Assembly: GCA_016720585.1 (NCBI GenBank)
Contig: JADKKH010000008.1
Coordinates: forward strand, 62,001-126,000
Length of the DNA stretch: 64,000 bases
Reading direction: 5' to 3'
From: Chitinophagaceae bacterium
GTDB lineage: Bacteria; Bacteroidota; Bacteroidia; Chitinophagales; Chitinophagaceae
Each line of letters opens with the position of its first letter. Position 1 is the first letter of the stretch. Position numbers and translations under genes: made by a program. Shown piece after piece: positions 18,635 through 26,866 of this stretch. The notes under the pieces were generated by a model. It was not told the origin of the DNA and searched no databases. It worked only from the letters and a program-made list of their open reading frames with translations.

Positions 18635-19030
18635 TTACTGATTACCACCACCGGGTGGGCGTTGCGGACGCATTGAAGGCTGAATTTTATCTTTCCAGAT
18701 ACCAAATTGCTCTTCCGTTAGTACTGCTTTCAGTATTTCATCCTGTGCGTCGGAATATTTTTTCATCTCGGCCATCATGGTTTCCCGGTCAGGCATTCCA
18801 CCCGCCATAATTTCTTCTCTTTTCTTATCCTGGGCCTTGTATAAGGCCACTATGGCTGTATCGAGGGTGGCGAGTTTGGCCGGTTCCAGTTTAAAAGCAC
18901 TGTCTAATTTTGCATGAATGCTTGCGGCCCTTTCTTCCGGGGTACGGCGCTGAAAACCCCCGCCGGGTTGGGCTGAAACGCTGATTGCAAAGGCAAATGA
19001 GGCTAAGAGTACCAGGGATATTTTTTTCAT
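18635..19030 (-). CDS. Spy/CpxP-like periplasmic helical protein
   Basis: The 131-residue product has a signal peptide ending VSAQ. The mature part is nearly all helix and contains RRTPEERAASIHAKLDSAF and an LTEEQFGIWKDK segment, the LTxxQ-like signature of Spy/CpxP chaperone relatives. The C terminus is Pro/Gly-rich (RPQRPPGGGNQ). Two more genes of this class are at 42.2-43.2 kb. Confidence 0.65.
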   Translation of the reverse strand: MKKISLVLLASFAFAISVSAQPGGGFQRRTPEERAASIHAKLDSAFKLEPAKLATLDTAIVALYKAQDKKREEIMAGGMPDRETMMAEMKKYSDAQDEILKAVLTEEQFGIWKDKIQPSMRPQRPPGGGNQ

Positions 19031-19175
19031 TTATTTTTTTTTATGATTAGCAATAACAAGCTGTTTAGTAAGACGCCGGGAGAATCGAAAACATTCGGCA
19101 GGGGGCCCGCTATTTTCCGGCCGGTCATTTGCCGGAACTCAAGTATCTTGCACCTCCTTAATTATCATAACACTT

Positions 19176-19652
19176 ATGGAATACAGTAAACTTGTTGCCG
19201 TAACCGGGTTACCCGGATTATTTGAATTAATTAACAGTAAAACTGACGGTGCGATCGTTAGGTCGCTGGATGACAAATCAACCCGTTTTGTGGCCAGTCG
19301 TGTTCACAATTTTTCACACCTGGAAAGTATAGAAATCTACACCGTTCGGGATAATGTGAACATGGTGGATCTTTTTATGGCTATGGACAAAGCTGGAGTA
19401 GCCCTGCCGGATGAGAAAGATGCAGCTGCCGTAAAAAAATACTTTGAAAAAGTTTATCCGGATATGGACTTTGAAAGGGTCTATGCCAGCGATATGAAAA
19501 AAATGGTTAAGTGGTTTGCCGTTTTAAAAAAGAATGAAATAGAAATTAAATTGACTGAGCAACCGGAAGAAGAGCCGGTTGCAGAAGAAGATATTCCGGA
19601 AGTTACCGAAGAGGCTCCAAAAAAATCTACCAGGAAAAAGAAAGCAGATTGA
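19176..19652 (+). CDS. DUF5606 domain protein
   Basis: A 158-residue cytosolic protein whose first 115 residues (MEYSKLVAVTGLPGLFELIN, GAIVRSLDDKSTRFVASRV) match the DUF5606 family, a short Bacteroidota protein with a possible translation- or KOW-like beta fold. The C-terminal 35 residues are an acidic then basic tail (EEPVAEEDIPEVTEEAPKKS). Function unknown. A -7-like TATCTTGC is at 19144-19151. Confidence 0.75.
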   Translation: MEYSKLVAVTGLPGLFELINSKTDGAIVRSLDDKSTRFVASRVHNFSHLESIEIYTVRDNVNMVDLFMAMDKAGVALPDEKDAAAVKKYFEKVYPDMDFERVYASDMKKMVKWFAVLKKNEIEIKLTEQPEEEPVAEEDIPEVTEEAPKKSTRKKKAD

Positions 19653-19757
19653 AAACAGGCTGATGCTGTTTAGCTTACCGGTTAATAAAATCCTCCCGGA
19701 TATCAGCAAGTACTTTCATGAGCAAATCAGACATGGGCTGATTATCAAATTATTTTT

Positions 19758-21476
19758 ATGACTTACAGCGCGGACATACAAAAACTGCCCCGGCAATTTT
19801 TACCAAAAGATTTTACTATTACCAACTGGGAAAGCCTGGAGCCTTATTTTATCACACTGGATGAAAGAAAAATTGAATCTATCCCCGAACTGGAACAATG
19901 GCTGAAAGATGCCAGCGAACTGGAGGCCGTAATAAGTGAAGATGCCTGCTGGCGCCAGATAAAAATGACCTGTGATACAGAAAATAAAGAACTGGAAGCA
20001 GCCTTTACATTTTTTATGATGGAGATTCAACCCAAAATTCAACCATTCTCAGATAAGTTGAATAAGAAGATCGTTGATTGTCCGTGGACAAAGGAACTTG
20101 ACCCGCAGCAATATTTCACTTACCTGAGGAATGTAAAAAAAAATATAGAGCTCTTCCGCGAAGCAAACATTCCGTTGCAGGCAGAACTGGGTGTCATGCA
20201 GCAACAGTTTGGTGTTATTTCCGGGAAAATGACCGTGGATGTAAATGGCCGGGAATATACTTTACAACAGGCGGCTAAATTCCTGGAGGACCCCGACCGT
20301 AATCTCCGTGAAGAAGTATTTCGCAAAATCAACGATAGAAGATTGCAGGATAAAGAAGAATTAAACAGTCTTTTTTCATCCTTATTGCAGAAACGTAACC
20401 AGATAGCGGTGAATACCGGCTTTGAAAATTTCCGGGACTACCGTTTTGCTGAATTGGGAAGGTTTGATTACAGCAAAGAAGATTGTTACCAGTTCCATGA
20501 AGCGGTAAAACTGCATGTCCTGCCACTGGTGAACCAGCTTTATGAATCAAAAAGGAAAAAACTGGGATTAGATGTGTTGCGCCCCTGGGATGTGGAAGCT
20601 GAACCAGCAGGGATACAACCGCTACGGCCTTTTAAGAACGGAGAGGAACTAACGGAGAAAACTATTGCCTGTTTTGAGGAATTAAAACCCTTCTTCGGAG
20701 ATTGCCTGAGAAAAATGAAGGCCCTGGGTCATCTGGACCTGGAGAGCCGGAAGGGTAAAGCCCCGGGTGGTTATAATTGCCCCTTGGCTGAAAGCGGGGC
20801 TCCTTTTATTTTTATGAATGCAGCCGGTCAGTTTGATGATGTGACCACCATGGTACATGAAGGCGGCCATGCCATTCATTCTTTCTTAACACATGAATTA
20901 GCGTTAACCGGTTTTAAAGAATATCCCACTGAGATTGCTGAGGTAGCCAGTATGTCCATGGAATTATTCAGTATGAATCACTGGCAGGTGTTTTTTGATA
21001 ACAAAGAAGAACTGACCCGAGCCAAAGAGCAACAATTGGAAAGAGTGATTACCATTTTTCCCTGGATTGCCACGATTGATAAGTTTCAGCACTGGGTATA
21101 TGAAAACCCCGAACATACAGAAGAACAAAGGGCCAGCCAGTGGTTATTTATTTTAGGAGAATTCACTTCACCGGTAATTGATTTTACGGGATTGGAGGAT
21201 TATCGCCGGTTTTCCTGGCAGCGTCAGTTGCATTTATTTGAAGTGCCTTTTTATTATATAGAATATGGAATTGCCCAACTGGGCGCAATAGGATTGTGGC
21301 AGCAGTACAAACAAAATCCTGAAGCTGCCATACAGAATTATATAGCGGCATTGATGCTGGGGGGAACCCGTACATTACCCGAATTGTTCAAAGCAGCGGG
21401 TTTACAATTCAATTTTTCCCCGGCTTATATACAGCAATTAATGCTTTTTGTCAAACAGGAACTTGAGCATTTGTAA
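19758..21476 (+). CDS. pepF: M3 family oligoendopeptidase F
   Basis: A 572-residue cytosolic zinc peptidase. The HExxH site is HEGGH (His367, Glu368, His371) with the downstream zinc ligand in the EYPTEIAEVASMSMELF helix (Glu about 396). The N-terminal helical region and the family's C-terminal YIEYGIAQLGAIGLWQQ segment are present. It trims short peptides. It follows DUF5606 by 105 bp. A hairpin terminator lies 135 bp beyond the stop. Confidence 0.9.
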   Translation: MTYSADIQKLPRQFLPKDFTITNWESLEPYFITLDERKIESIPELEQWLKDASELEAVISEDACWRQIKMTCDTENKELEAAFTFFMMEIQPKIQPFSDKLNKKIVDCPWTKELDPQQYFTYLRNVKKNIELFREANIPLQAELGVMQQQFGVISGKMTVDVNGREYTLQQAAKFLEDPDRNLREEVFRKINDRRLQDKEELNSLFSSLLQKRNQIAVNTGFENFRDYRFAELGRFDYSKEDCYQFHEAVKLHVLPLVNQLYESKRKKLGLDVLRPWDVEAEPAGIQPLRPFKNGEELTEKTIACFEELKPFFGDCLRKMKALGHLDLESRKGKAPGGYNCPLAESGAPFIFMNAAGQFDDVTTMVHEGGHAIHSFLTHELALTGFKEYPTEIAEVASMSMELFSMNHWQVFFDNKEELTRAKEQQLERVITIFPWIATIDKFQHWVYENPEHTEEQRASQWLFILGEFTSPVIDFTGLEDYRRFSWQRQLHLFEVPFYYIEYGIAQLGAIGLWQQYKQNPEAAIQNYIAALMLGGTRTLPELFKAAGLQFNFSPAYIQQLMLFVKQELEHL

Positions 21477-21610
21477 CCAACAAAATAAAACCGGAAAGTG
21501 GAAAAGTATTAATTCGGAATTGTGACAGGTAGTCCCTATTTTTGAATCTGAAATTATAAGTGCCTGTATCAGCACTTCAACATAGCTACTAATCAGAGCC
21601 TTAACCAAAA

Positions 21611-21645
21611 AGTCCCGATGTTTCTACACCGGGGCTTTGTTATTT
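21611..21645 (+). terminator. terminator downstream of pepF
   Basis: AGTCCCGATG (21611-21620) pairs with CACCGGGGCT (21627-21636) around a 6-base loop, with A-rich sequence before and TTGTTATTT after, so it may work in both directions between convergent genes. A TATTTTTG box at 21537-21544 could start a short RNA of about 95 nt that ends here. Confidence 0.65.
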
Positions 21646-21685
21646 AATAGAACTTAGGAAATATTATGTTCTTTCAACAGGTCTT

Positions 21686-22141
21686 TTATTTAGGAGATTG
21701 GGAACCGCATTTCTTACAAATTCCTTCCACGACCACTTCTACATGACCGGCAGAATAACCCGCCGGTAATTTTATTTCGGGTGTTACAACATCGTCAAGA
21801 CAAAAAGTCTTACTACAGTTGTTGCAGACAAAATGTATATGATGATCCTGATGATGTCCTTCTGAACATTCATCTTTACATAAGGCATAGCGAATGGAAT
21901 TATCAGCAGTAGGAATGATATGGATAATACCTTTGTCTACAAAAGTTTGCAGTGTCCGGTAAACAGTTACACGGTCAAATTTTTCGCCGGCTTTTTTTTC
22001 AATGTTCACATGAGCCAACGCTCCTGTTTGTTCCAGGAAAATTTGCAGAATTTTTTTCCGGCTGCCGGTTATACTGAGGTTGTTGCGTTTTAGTAACGCT
22101 TCCACCTGGTTAGCTATTAGTTTGACTGTTTTCTTTGACAT
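21686..22141 (-). CDS. Fur family transcriptional repressor (Fur/Zur-like)
   Basis: A 151-residue metalloregulator. The winged-helix half includes GSRKKILQIFLEQTGALAHV and KFDRVTVYRTLQTFVDKGII; the C-terminal half has the sensing site HHQDHHIHFVCNNCSKTF and a structural zinc site of two CxxC pairs (CNNC, CKKC). It is the first gene in transcription order before nothing; it lies 50 bp from the SCO gene and near merC, which suggests metal regulation of these genes. Zinc rather than iron sensing is inference. Confidence 0.9.
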   Translation of the reverse strand: MSKKTVKLIANQVEALLKRNNLSITGSRKKILQIFLEQTGALAHVNIEKKAGEKFDRVTVYRTLQTFVDKGIIHIIPTADNSIRYALCKDECSEGHHQDHHIHFVCNNCSKTFCLDDVVTPEIKLPAGYSAGHVEVVVEGICKKCGSQSPK

Positions 22142-22191
22142 AGAATAATAAATATCGATAACAAAGGATCCTGAAATCCCAAAATAACATA

Positions 22192-22803
22192 TTATTTTTT
22201 CTTTAATAATTTCCGGGCATCCCGGATCAGTTCTTTTACTTCACTCTCTTTTAACCCGTCATAAATCTTTCTTACCTGCCCCTGTTTATCTACCAGGGCC
22301 CATAATTGGGAGTGCATAAAATCATCTTCCATATTTACCAGGTTATCTGCGGGATCATCAATGGTATAACTCACTCTGGCCATATTATACAAACTGTCTT
22401 TTCTGCCCGTCAGGAATATCCATTGATTTGTATTGACTTTCATGGAATCTGCGTAGTGTTTCATTTGTGGCACCGAATCCGTATCCGGGTCACAGGTATG
22501 AGAGAGGATCAAGAAGTTTTTTTCATCTTTTAACGCTTCATAAACCAACCGCATATTATTATTCATCTTCGGGCAAATGCCTTTACAGGTCGTAAAGAAA
22601 TATTCTGCCACATAAACTTTACCGGCTACATCCTTTTCGGTTACTGTTTTGCCATCGGAGTTGGAAAATGAAAAAGGCCTCACAAAACTGATCGGGGGAA
22701 CATTCTTTTCCCCGAATCCCGGAATGATCTGCGTAAGAATAAAATAAAATACCAGGGCCAGGGTCACAAAAAAAACAGAATAGTATAACTTCTTTTTTGA
22801 CAT
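22192..22803 (-). CDS. SCO1/SenC family copper chaperone-like protein
   Basis: A 203-residue membrane-anchored thioredoxin-fold protein (one N-terminal segment, residues 7-27). It has the copper-binding CKGIC (Cys73, Cys77) and the distal His164 in DDFMHSQ. SCO proteins deliver copper to the CuA site of cytochrome oxidase or act as thiol reductases. It is divergent from merC, with 103 bp between the starts, and downstream of it runs the fur gene, 50 bp away. Confidence 0.9.
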   Translation of the reverse strand: MSKKKLYYSVFFVTLALVFYFILTQIIPGFGEKNVPPISFVRPFSFSNSDGKTVTEKDVAGKVYVAEYFFTTCKGICPKMNNNMRLVYEALKDEKNFLILSHTCDPDTDSVPQMKHYADSMKVNTNQWIFLTGRKDSLYNMARVSYTIDDPADNLVNMEDDFMHSQLWALVDKQGQVRKIYDGLKESEVKELIRDARKLLKKK

Positions 22804-22819
22804 GTTTTTTGAATTGCGG

Positions 22820-22827
22820 CAAAGTTA
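22820..22827 (-). promoter_or_regulatory. -7 element for SCO gene
   Basis: On the minus strand TAACTTTG matches TAnnTTTG perfectly and lies 16 bp before the ATG at 22803. A TTG at the -33 distance is not seen. Confidence 0.4.
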
Positions 22828-22864
22828 CAGGGCTCCAGCAGTATAGTTTCGGTGATATTTTAAA

Positions 22865-22897
22865 TTTTGCAACATTGTTGCTTTTTTTGTACTTTTG
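22865..22897 (+). promoter_or_regulatory. promoter for merC-like gene
   Basis: TTTTG (22865-22869), 20 bp spacer, TACTTTTG (22890-22897): a near-perfect Bacteroidota promoter. The ATG at 22907 is only 9 bp after the -7 box, so the 5' leader is a few bases at most. Confidence 0.65.
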
Positions 22898-22906
22898 CTA
22901 TCTGTT

Positions 22907-23299
22907 ATGAAAATCAACATTAATTGGGATGCTTTAGGAATCGGGGCCTCACTGGCCTGTGCCATTCATTGTGCCTTATTACCCCTGCTGCTCAGCAGTC
23001 TTCCTCTTTTTGGTATTAACATCATTCATAACATGGGTTTTGAAATAGGTATGATCCTGCTGGCTTTATCGATCGGCACATATTCCTTATATCATGGTTT
23101 TAAAAAACACCATCACAGTCTTTTACCCCTTTCGCTATTCTTTACCGGCATTATTCTTTTGGTATGTAAACAATTATTTATTCATGTTGAAACCTGGCTG
23201 TTGATACCTGCCGTGGCGTTAATTATCAGCGCCCACCTGCTCAATTATCGTTCCTGCCGGGTGCATAATCATGCCCACGCAGAGGATTGTGATCATTAA
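22907..23299 (+). CDS. MerC domain membrane protein
   Basis: The ATG at 22907 (MKININWDALGIGASLACAI) is chosen over the upstream TTG at 22895, which lies inside the -7 box. The product has four membrane helices and the metal-binding pair ACAIHCALLPLL in the first, typical of MerC. The His/Cys-rich tail HNHAHAEDCDH suggests metal binding. Bacteroidota MerC proteins usually sit beside Fur-type regulators, as here, and are thought to handle zinc or a similar ion, not mercury. Confidence 0.85.
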   Translation: MKININWDALGIGASLACAIHCALLPLLLSSLPLFGINIIHNMGFEIGMILLALSIGTYSLYHGFKKHHHSLLPLSLFFTGIILLVCKQLFIHVETWLLIPAVALIISAHLLNYRSCRVHNHAHAEDCDH

Positions 23300-23344
23300 C
23301 TCAGCCTTGTTGTTTTTTGATTTAACTTGGATAAAAGTTTGGCC

Positions 23345-23788
23345 ATGAGAAAAATACTGCTCCTCTTTTTCCTCTTTGTAACAACATCTACTTTTTCGCA
23401 ATCCACTTCTGCCCGTCCGGCAGACACCGATGAGCTGGCTATCCGTCAATTACTGGATAAACAAACCGCCGCCTGGAACCGGGGCGATATTGACAGTTTT
23501 ATGAAGGGCTATTGGGAAAACGATTCCTTAATGTTTATCGGCAAGAGCGGTGTTACCTACGGCTGGTCCAATACCTTACAAAATTATAAAAAAGGTTACC
23601 CTGATACGGCAGCCATGGGGAAACTCGCTTTCAACCTGATACAATTTAAGAAGCTATCGAAAGAATATTATCATATCACCGGCAAATGGTTCCTGAAACG
23701 TTCCATCGGGGATATTGGCGGTCACTTTACCTTATTGTTCCGGAAAATAAACGGCCGTTGGTATATTATTTCCGATCATAGTAGTTAA
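23345..23788 (+). CDS. exported DUF4440 / SnoaL-like protein
   Basis: The start at 23345 gives a signal peptide (MRKILLLFFLFVTTSTFSQ); the TTG at 23327 is less likely. The mature part is an NTF2-like domain of the DUF4440 kind: AIRQLLDKQTAAWNRGDIDSFMKGYWENDSLMFIG, GWSNTLQNYKKGYPD and the final GRWYIISDHSS. Such proteins may bind a small ligand; the function is unknown. Confidence 0.8.
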   Translation: MRKILLLFFLFVTTSTFSQSTSARPADTDELAIRQLLDKQTAAWNRGDIDSFMKGYWENDSLMFIGKSGVTYGWSNTLQNYKKGYPDTAAMGKLAFNLIQFKKLSKEYYHITGKWFLKRSIGDIGGHFTLLFRKINGRWYIISDHSS

Positions 23789-23805
23789 TTATTAAAAAAA
23801 ATTAT

Positions 23806-24708
23806 ATGGTAGTTATTATTATTGGCATCGCAGTATTAATTGCTGGTTTTGCCCTGCAAAAAAATCCCGAATTTGGTCGTTTTGCAAAAACGGTCCGTAG
23901 CATGGCCCTGATGATCATTGTGGCTGGTATTCTGATAAAATGTACCGTGCAGATCAATGCCGGTCAAATAGGGGTTAAATCCCTGTTTGGTAAAGTTCAG
24001 AATGATGTACTGAGCAGTGGTTTGCATATTATCAACCCCTTCATAGAAGTACAACGTCTGGATATTAAAACGCAGAACTACACTATGAGCGGCATTCATG
24101 ATGAAGGAACAAAATCAGGTGATGATGCCATACGGGTTTTAACTTCCGATGGACTGGAAGTTACCATCGATCTGACCGTACTTTATAAATTGCTGCCATC
24201 GGAAGCACCAAAACTGGTAAGGGAAACGGGTGTTGATTATACGGATAAAATTGTGCGTCCTCTAACAAGAACAAAGATCCGCGACAACTCCGTTTATTAT
24301 GAAGCTGTATCCCTGTATTCCAATAAAAGAGATGAATTCCAGCAACGCATTTTTAAAAGCATCGAAGACGATTTTAAGAAAAGGGGGCTGGTGCTGGAGC
24401 AGTTACTCGTAAGAAATATCACCCTGCCTGCCTCTGTCAGGGCTACGATCGAACAAAAGATCAATGCAGAACAAGATGCACAGAAAATGCAGTTTGTATT
24501 ATTGAAAGAAAAACAGGAGGCCGAGCGGAAAAGAGTGGAAGCACAGGGTATTGCCGATTACCAGCGAATCATTAATATCGGGCTGACCGATCAGCAGTTA
24601 CAATACGAACAGATAAAAGCCTACCTGGAGTTAGCCAAATCGCCCAATTCCAAAGTGATCATTATGGGTAAAGGAAATGCGCCGGTAATATTAGACAGTA
24701 AAAATTAA
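23806..24708 (+). CDS. prohibitin / SPFH domain protein
   Basis: A 300-residue Band 7 protein with an N-terminal hydrophobic region (two close segments in residues 1-50), the SPFH domain with VNAGQIGVKSLFGKV-like start (INAGQIGVKSLFGKVQ), then a long coiled coil (LLKEKQEAERKRVEAQGIADY). It probably forms oligomeric membrane scaffolds. It begins 18 bp after the DUF4440 gene and its stop overlaps the convergent gene's stop by a few bases. Confidence 0.9.
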   Translation: MVVIIIGIAVLIAGFALQKNPEFGRFAKTVRSMALMIIVAGILIKCTVQINAGQIGVKSLFGKVQNDVLSSGLHIINPFIEVQRLDIKTQNYTMSGIHDEGTKSGDDAIRVLTSDGLEVTIDLTVLYKLLPSEAPKLVRETGVDYTDKIVRPLTRTKIRDNSVYYEAVSLYSNKRDEFQQRIFKSIEDDFKKRGLVLEQLLVRNITLPASVRATIEQKINAEQDAQKMQFVLLKEKQEAERKRVEAQGIADYQRIINIGLTDQQLQYEQIKAYLELAKSPNSKVIIMGKGNAPVILDSKN

Positions 24709-25202
24709 TTGGTTTGTGCGGAATACGCTTTCTTATGGCGTGATTGAATTGCTGAAAACGTAAAATACGCAACCAGCAATCCTAAAGAAGAGAAAAGAAT
24801 ATCGTTATAGTCAAATGTGCGTCCGAAAAAAGGGATCTGTTGCAGGTATTCATTTACTACCAGCATGCCAAAACCCAGCATACAAACCAAGCGCAAATCA
24901 TAGGGCGATTGAATCCGGAAAATGCGGGCCACCAAAAAATTGCTGCCGCTAAAAAACCAGTAAGCACCAAAGGGTATTAAAAATGAACCCAACAGGTTGG
25001 GGGCAATACCCAGAAAAAACCGGGCAGGCTCATCGAATAAATGTAAGGGACGGATAATAAACTTGATTATCCAGATAACGAGGGTCCCCGTAATGACGAA
25101 CCATCTGCTGTATTGTCTTAATTCCATCAGATATTTTATCAGGTTTCTAAAATACCTTTTTTTATCCAACCATAAATTTATAGCGGCTGGTATTTTTGCC
25201 AT
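24705..25202 (-). CDS. small integral membrane protein, VanZ-like features
   Basis: A protein of 165 residues (or 140 if it begins at the Met at 25127) with four predicted membrane helices. The stretch FDYNDILFSSLGLLVAY near the end recalls the VanZ-family motif with Asp-Ile-Leu-Leu and Asn/Ser-Leu-Gly. No other family sign is visible. Convergent with the prohibitin gene, overlapping by 4 bp. Confidence 0.5.
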   Translation of the reverse strand: MAKIPAAINLWLDKKRYFRNLIKYLMELRQYSRWFVITGTLVIWIIKFIIRPLHLFDEPARFFLGIAPNLLGSFLIPFGAYWFFSGSNFLVARIFRIQSPYDLRLVCMLGFGMLVVNEYLQQIPFFGRTFDYNDILFSSLGLLVAYFTFSAIQSRHKKAYSAQTN

Positions 25203-25278
25203 ACCAGCCAGGTTCCGGTTTTAACTTTGTTTCGGGTTAACAAACTACATCCATTTTTATAAACCCCTGGCTCTTCAG

Positions 25279-26052
25279 TTAATCCTTCAACAGGTTTTTA
25301 AATTCCAGTGAATCCCCATTAAAAACATTGAAATCAACTTTGGAAACGATGCCATTTACCCGGCCCTCATCGCTGTGTTGCCAGAATAACCAGCTCCGGT
25401 TGATACGGGGCTGTTCGGTCTGGTAATAATGAGCTACCCAAAGTGGATATCCATCAAATTCAACCCCGAGATTTTTATTGTAAAAATCCACATTAGTATA
25501 AATGATTGGCTTAACCTGGTAATAATTTTCTACAATCTCCAGCCATTTCTTTATTTCTTTTTTCAGTTGTCCCGCTGAAGCGCCATTCAGTTGTTCTGCA
25601 TCAAGCACCGGCGGCATATCACCGGGTTCCAGTTCCACCTGGTCAATAAAATTTTCCGCCTGCATCCTTCCATCTTTTGAACCCACAAAAAAATGATAGG
25701 CCCCCCGGATGATACCGTAATCTTTTGTTCTTTTCCAGTTCCGCTTAAACTGCGGGTCCGTATTGCCAATGCCTTCCGTGGCTTTAACGAAGGCAAATCC
25801 CAGTTGGATGTTTTTTACTTTCATCATCCTCACTTCTTCCCAGGCAATCATAGACTGGTATTTGGAAACATCAATGCCATGAATAGAATAACTTTCGGGG
25901 ATACTGATACCAAATTCCGGGTAACGGGTAAATTTTGCCTTCCGGTAATTCATCCAATTAAAAAGCCTGTACCCGCCCACCAGCAGTAGGACTGCTGCGA
26001 TGGCAGAAAATAATATCCGGCGGATGCGTTTCTGTTGTTTGCGGGAAGTCAT
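25279..26052 (-). CDS. GH25 family lysozyme, membrane-anchored
   Basis: A 257-residue protein with a basic N terminus and one membrane anchor (about residues 11-30). The GH25 barrel starts at HGIDVSKYQSMIAWEEV, has FAFVKATEG, a catalytic strand MPPVLDAEQ (Asp/Glu pair) and PIIYTNVDFYNKNLG, WLFWQHSDEG, VDFNVFNG. It should cleave the MurNAc-GlcNAc bond of peptidoglycan. It is a single gene, divergent from the 26276 gene. Confidence 0.9.
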   Translation of the reverse strand: MTSRKQQKRIRRILFSAIAAVLLLVGGYRLFNWMNYRKAKFTRYPEFGISIPESYSIHGIDVSKYQSMIAWEEVRMMKVKNIQLGFAFVKATEGIGNTDPQFKRNWKRTKDYGIIRGAYHFFVGSKDGRMQAENFIDQVELEPGDMPPVLDAEQLNGASAGQLKKEIKKWLEIVENYYQVKPIIYTNVDFYNKNLGVEFDGYPLWVAHYYQTEQPRINRSWLFWQHSDEGRVNGIVSKVDFNVFNGDSLEFKNLLKD

Positions 26053-26212
26053 GAAAAATAATGGCTGGCACTAAAAATAAGCACATAACAAATATAACCG
26101 GAGCCCCCCTTGACAAAATGTTAATTAAGGGGCCGGCGCAGATGGTTTATTATATTATAGGGTGAAGAAGCTTTCACAAAACAGGCAATTGTCAATATTT
26201 TATTGCCCTTTA

Positions 26213-26243
26213 TTGCAATAAATATAAATATGTCTTATATTGT
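26213..26243 (+). promoter_or_regulatory. promoter for exported protein gene at 26276
   Basis: TTG (26213-26215), 20 bp spacer, TATATTGT (26236-26243), a two-base departure from TAnnTTTG. ATG follows at 33 bp. Confidence 0.4.
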
Positions 26244-26275
26244 TCGTCTTTCGTTTTAACCTAAACTACTTTGTT

Positions 26276-26854
26276 ATGAGACTGCTACCAACCGTAAAAT
26301 TTAATTCTTTAATCGTATTTCTTTTCCTGCTGCTAAACTTTACCACTAGCCAGGCACAAACTTCCAGTAAAATTGACTGGAGTAAAGACACTATTTCCAG
26401 AGCCGATGCGATCGGTGCCAAAAGCACTTATTTGAATTCCATAAAAGCCAGTGGTCAAAAAAATGCTACCGAACGGATCAATTTGCCGGTAGATAAATTA
26501 AAAGAAATCATCGATGCCTGTGCGGCTAAAGGTGTTACGGAGATATCTGTTATGATCATTTCCATCCGCCAGTCTGATATAGCCCGTTACCGCAAGATCC
26601 ATCCCGAATCACCTGCATCAGACGACCAGCTAAAAGGTAGCCAGATGCTGGTATTCAGAATACCCCGGATGGCAATGGCAGGAGCTGCGGGTTCAAAAAT
26701 TAATGGTGGAAAGAACCCCTTAATGTTGAGTTTATTGTCATCAGGATTGGTAATGATGGATTCTCCCTTTGCAGGAATACCATATGCAACCGGAGACTTA
26801 TTTTTTCTCTTAGGCGGTATCTGTCCGCCGCCGACATCCTGTGATACGGAGTAA
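26276..26854 (+). CDS. exported protein of unknown function
   Basis: The ATG at 26276 gives a signal peptide (MRLLPTVKFNSLIVFLFLL, ending SQAQ); the TTG at 26240 is part of the promoter. The mature 165 residues contain an alpha/beta-like stretch (KLKEIIDACAAKGVTEISVMII, IARYRKIHPES) and a hydrophobic Gly/Met-rich part. The last residues include two Cys (GICPPPTSCDTE). I do not recognise a family. It is isolated between a divergent and a convergent gene. Confidence 0.55.
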   Translation: MRLLPTVKFNSLIVFLFLLLNFTTSQAQTSSKIDWSKDTISRADAIGAKSTYLNSIKASGQKNATERINLPVDKLKEIIDACAAKGVTEISVMIISIRQSDIARYRKIHPESPASDDQLKGSQMLVFRIPRMAMAGAAGSKINGGKNPLMLSLLSSGLVMMDSPFAGIPYATGDLFFLLGGICPPPTSCDTE

Positions 26855-26866
26855 ATAATTATTTTC

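Noticed and set aside
19579..19761. 60-residue plus-strand ORF overlapping the DUF5606 gene and the pepF start
   Set aside because: It is a frame shift of the DUF5606 tail; its lysine-rich start mirrors the acidic tail codons in another frame and it has no own ribosome site.
23327..23344. TTG start adding six residues to the DUF4440 protein
   Set aside because: The ATG at 23345 gives a cleaner signal peptide, and the TTG has no family support.
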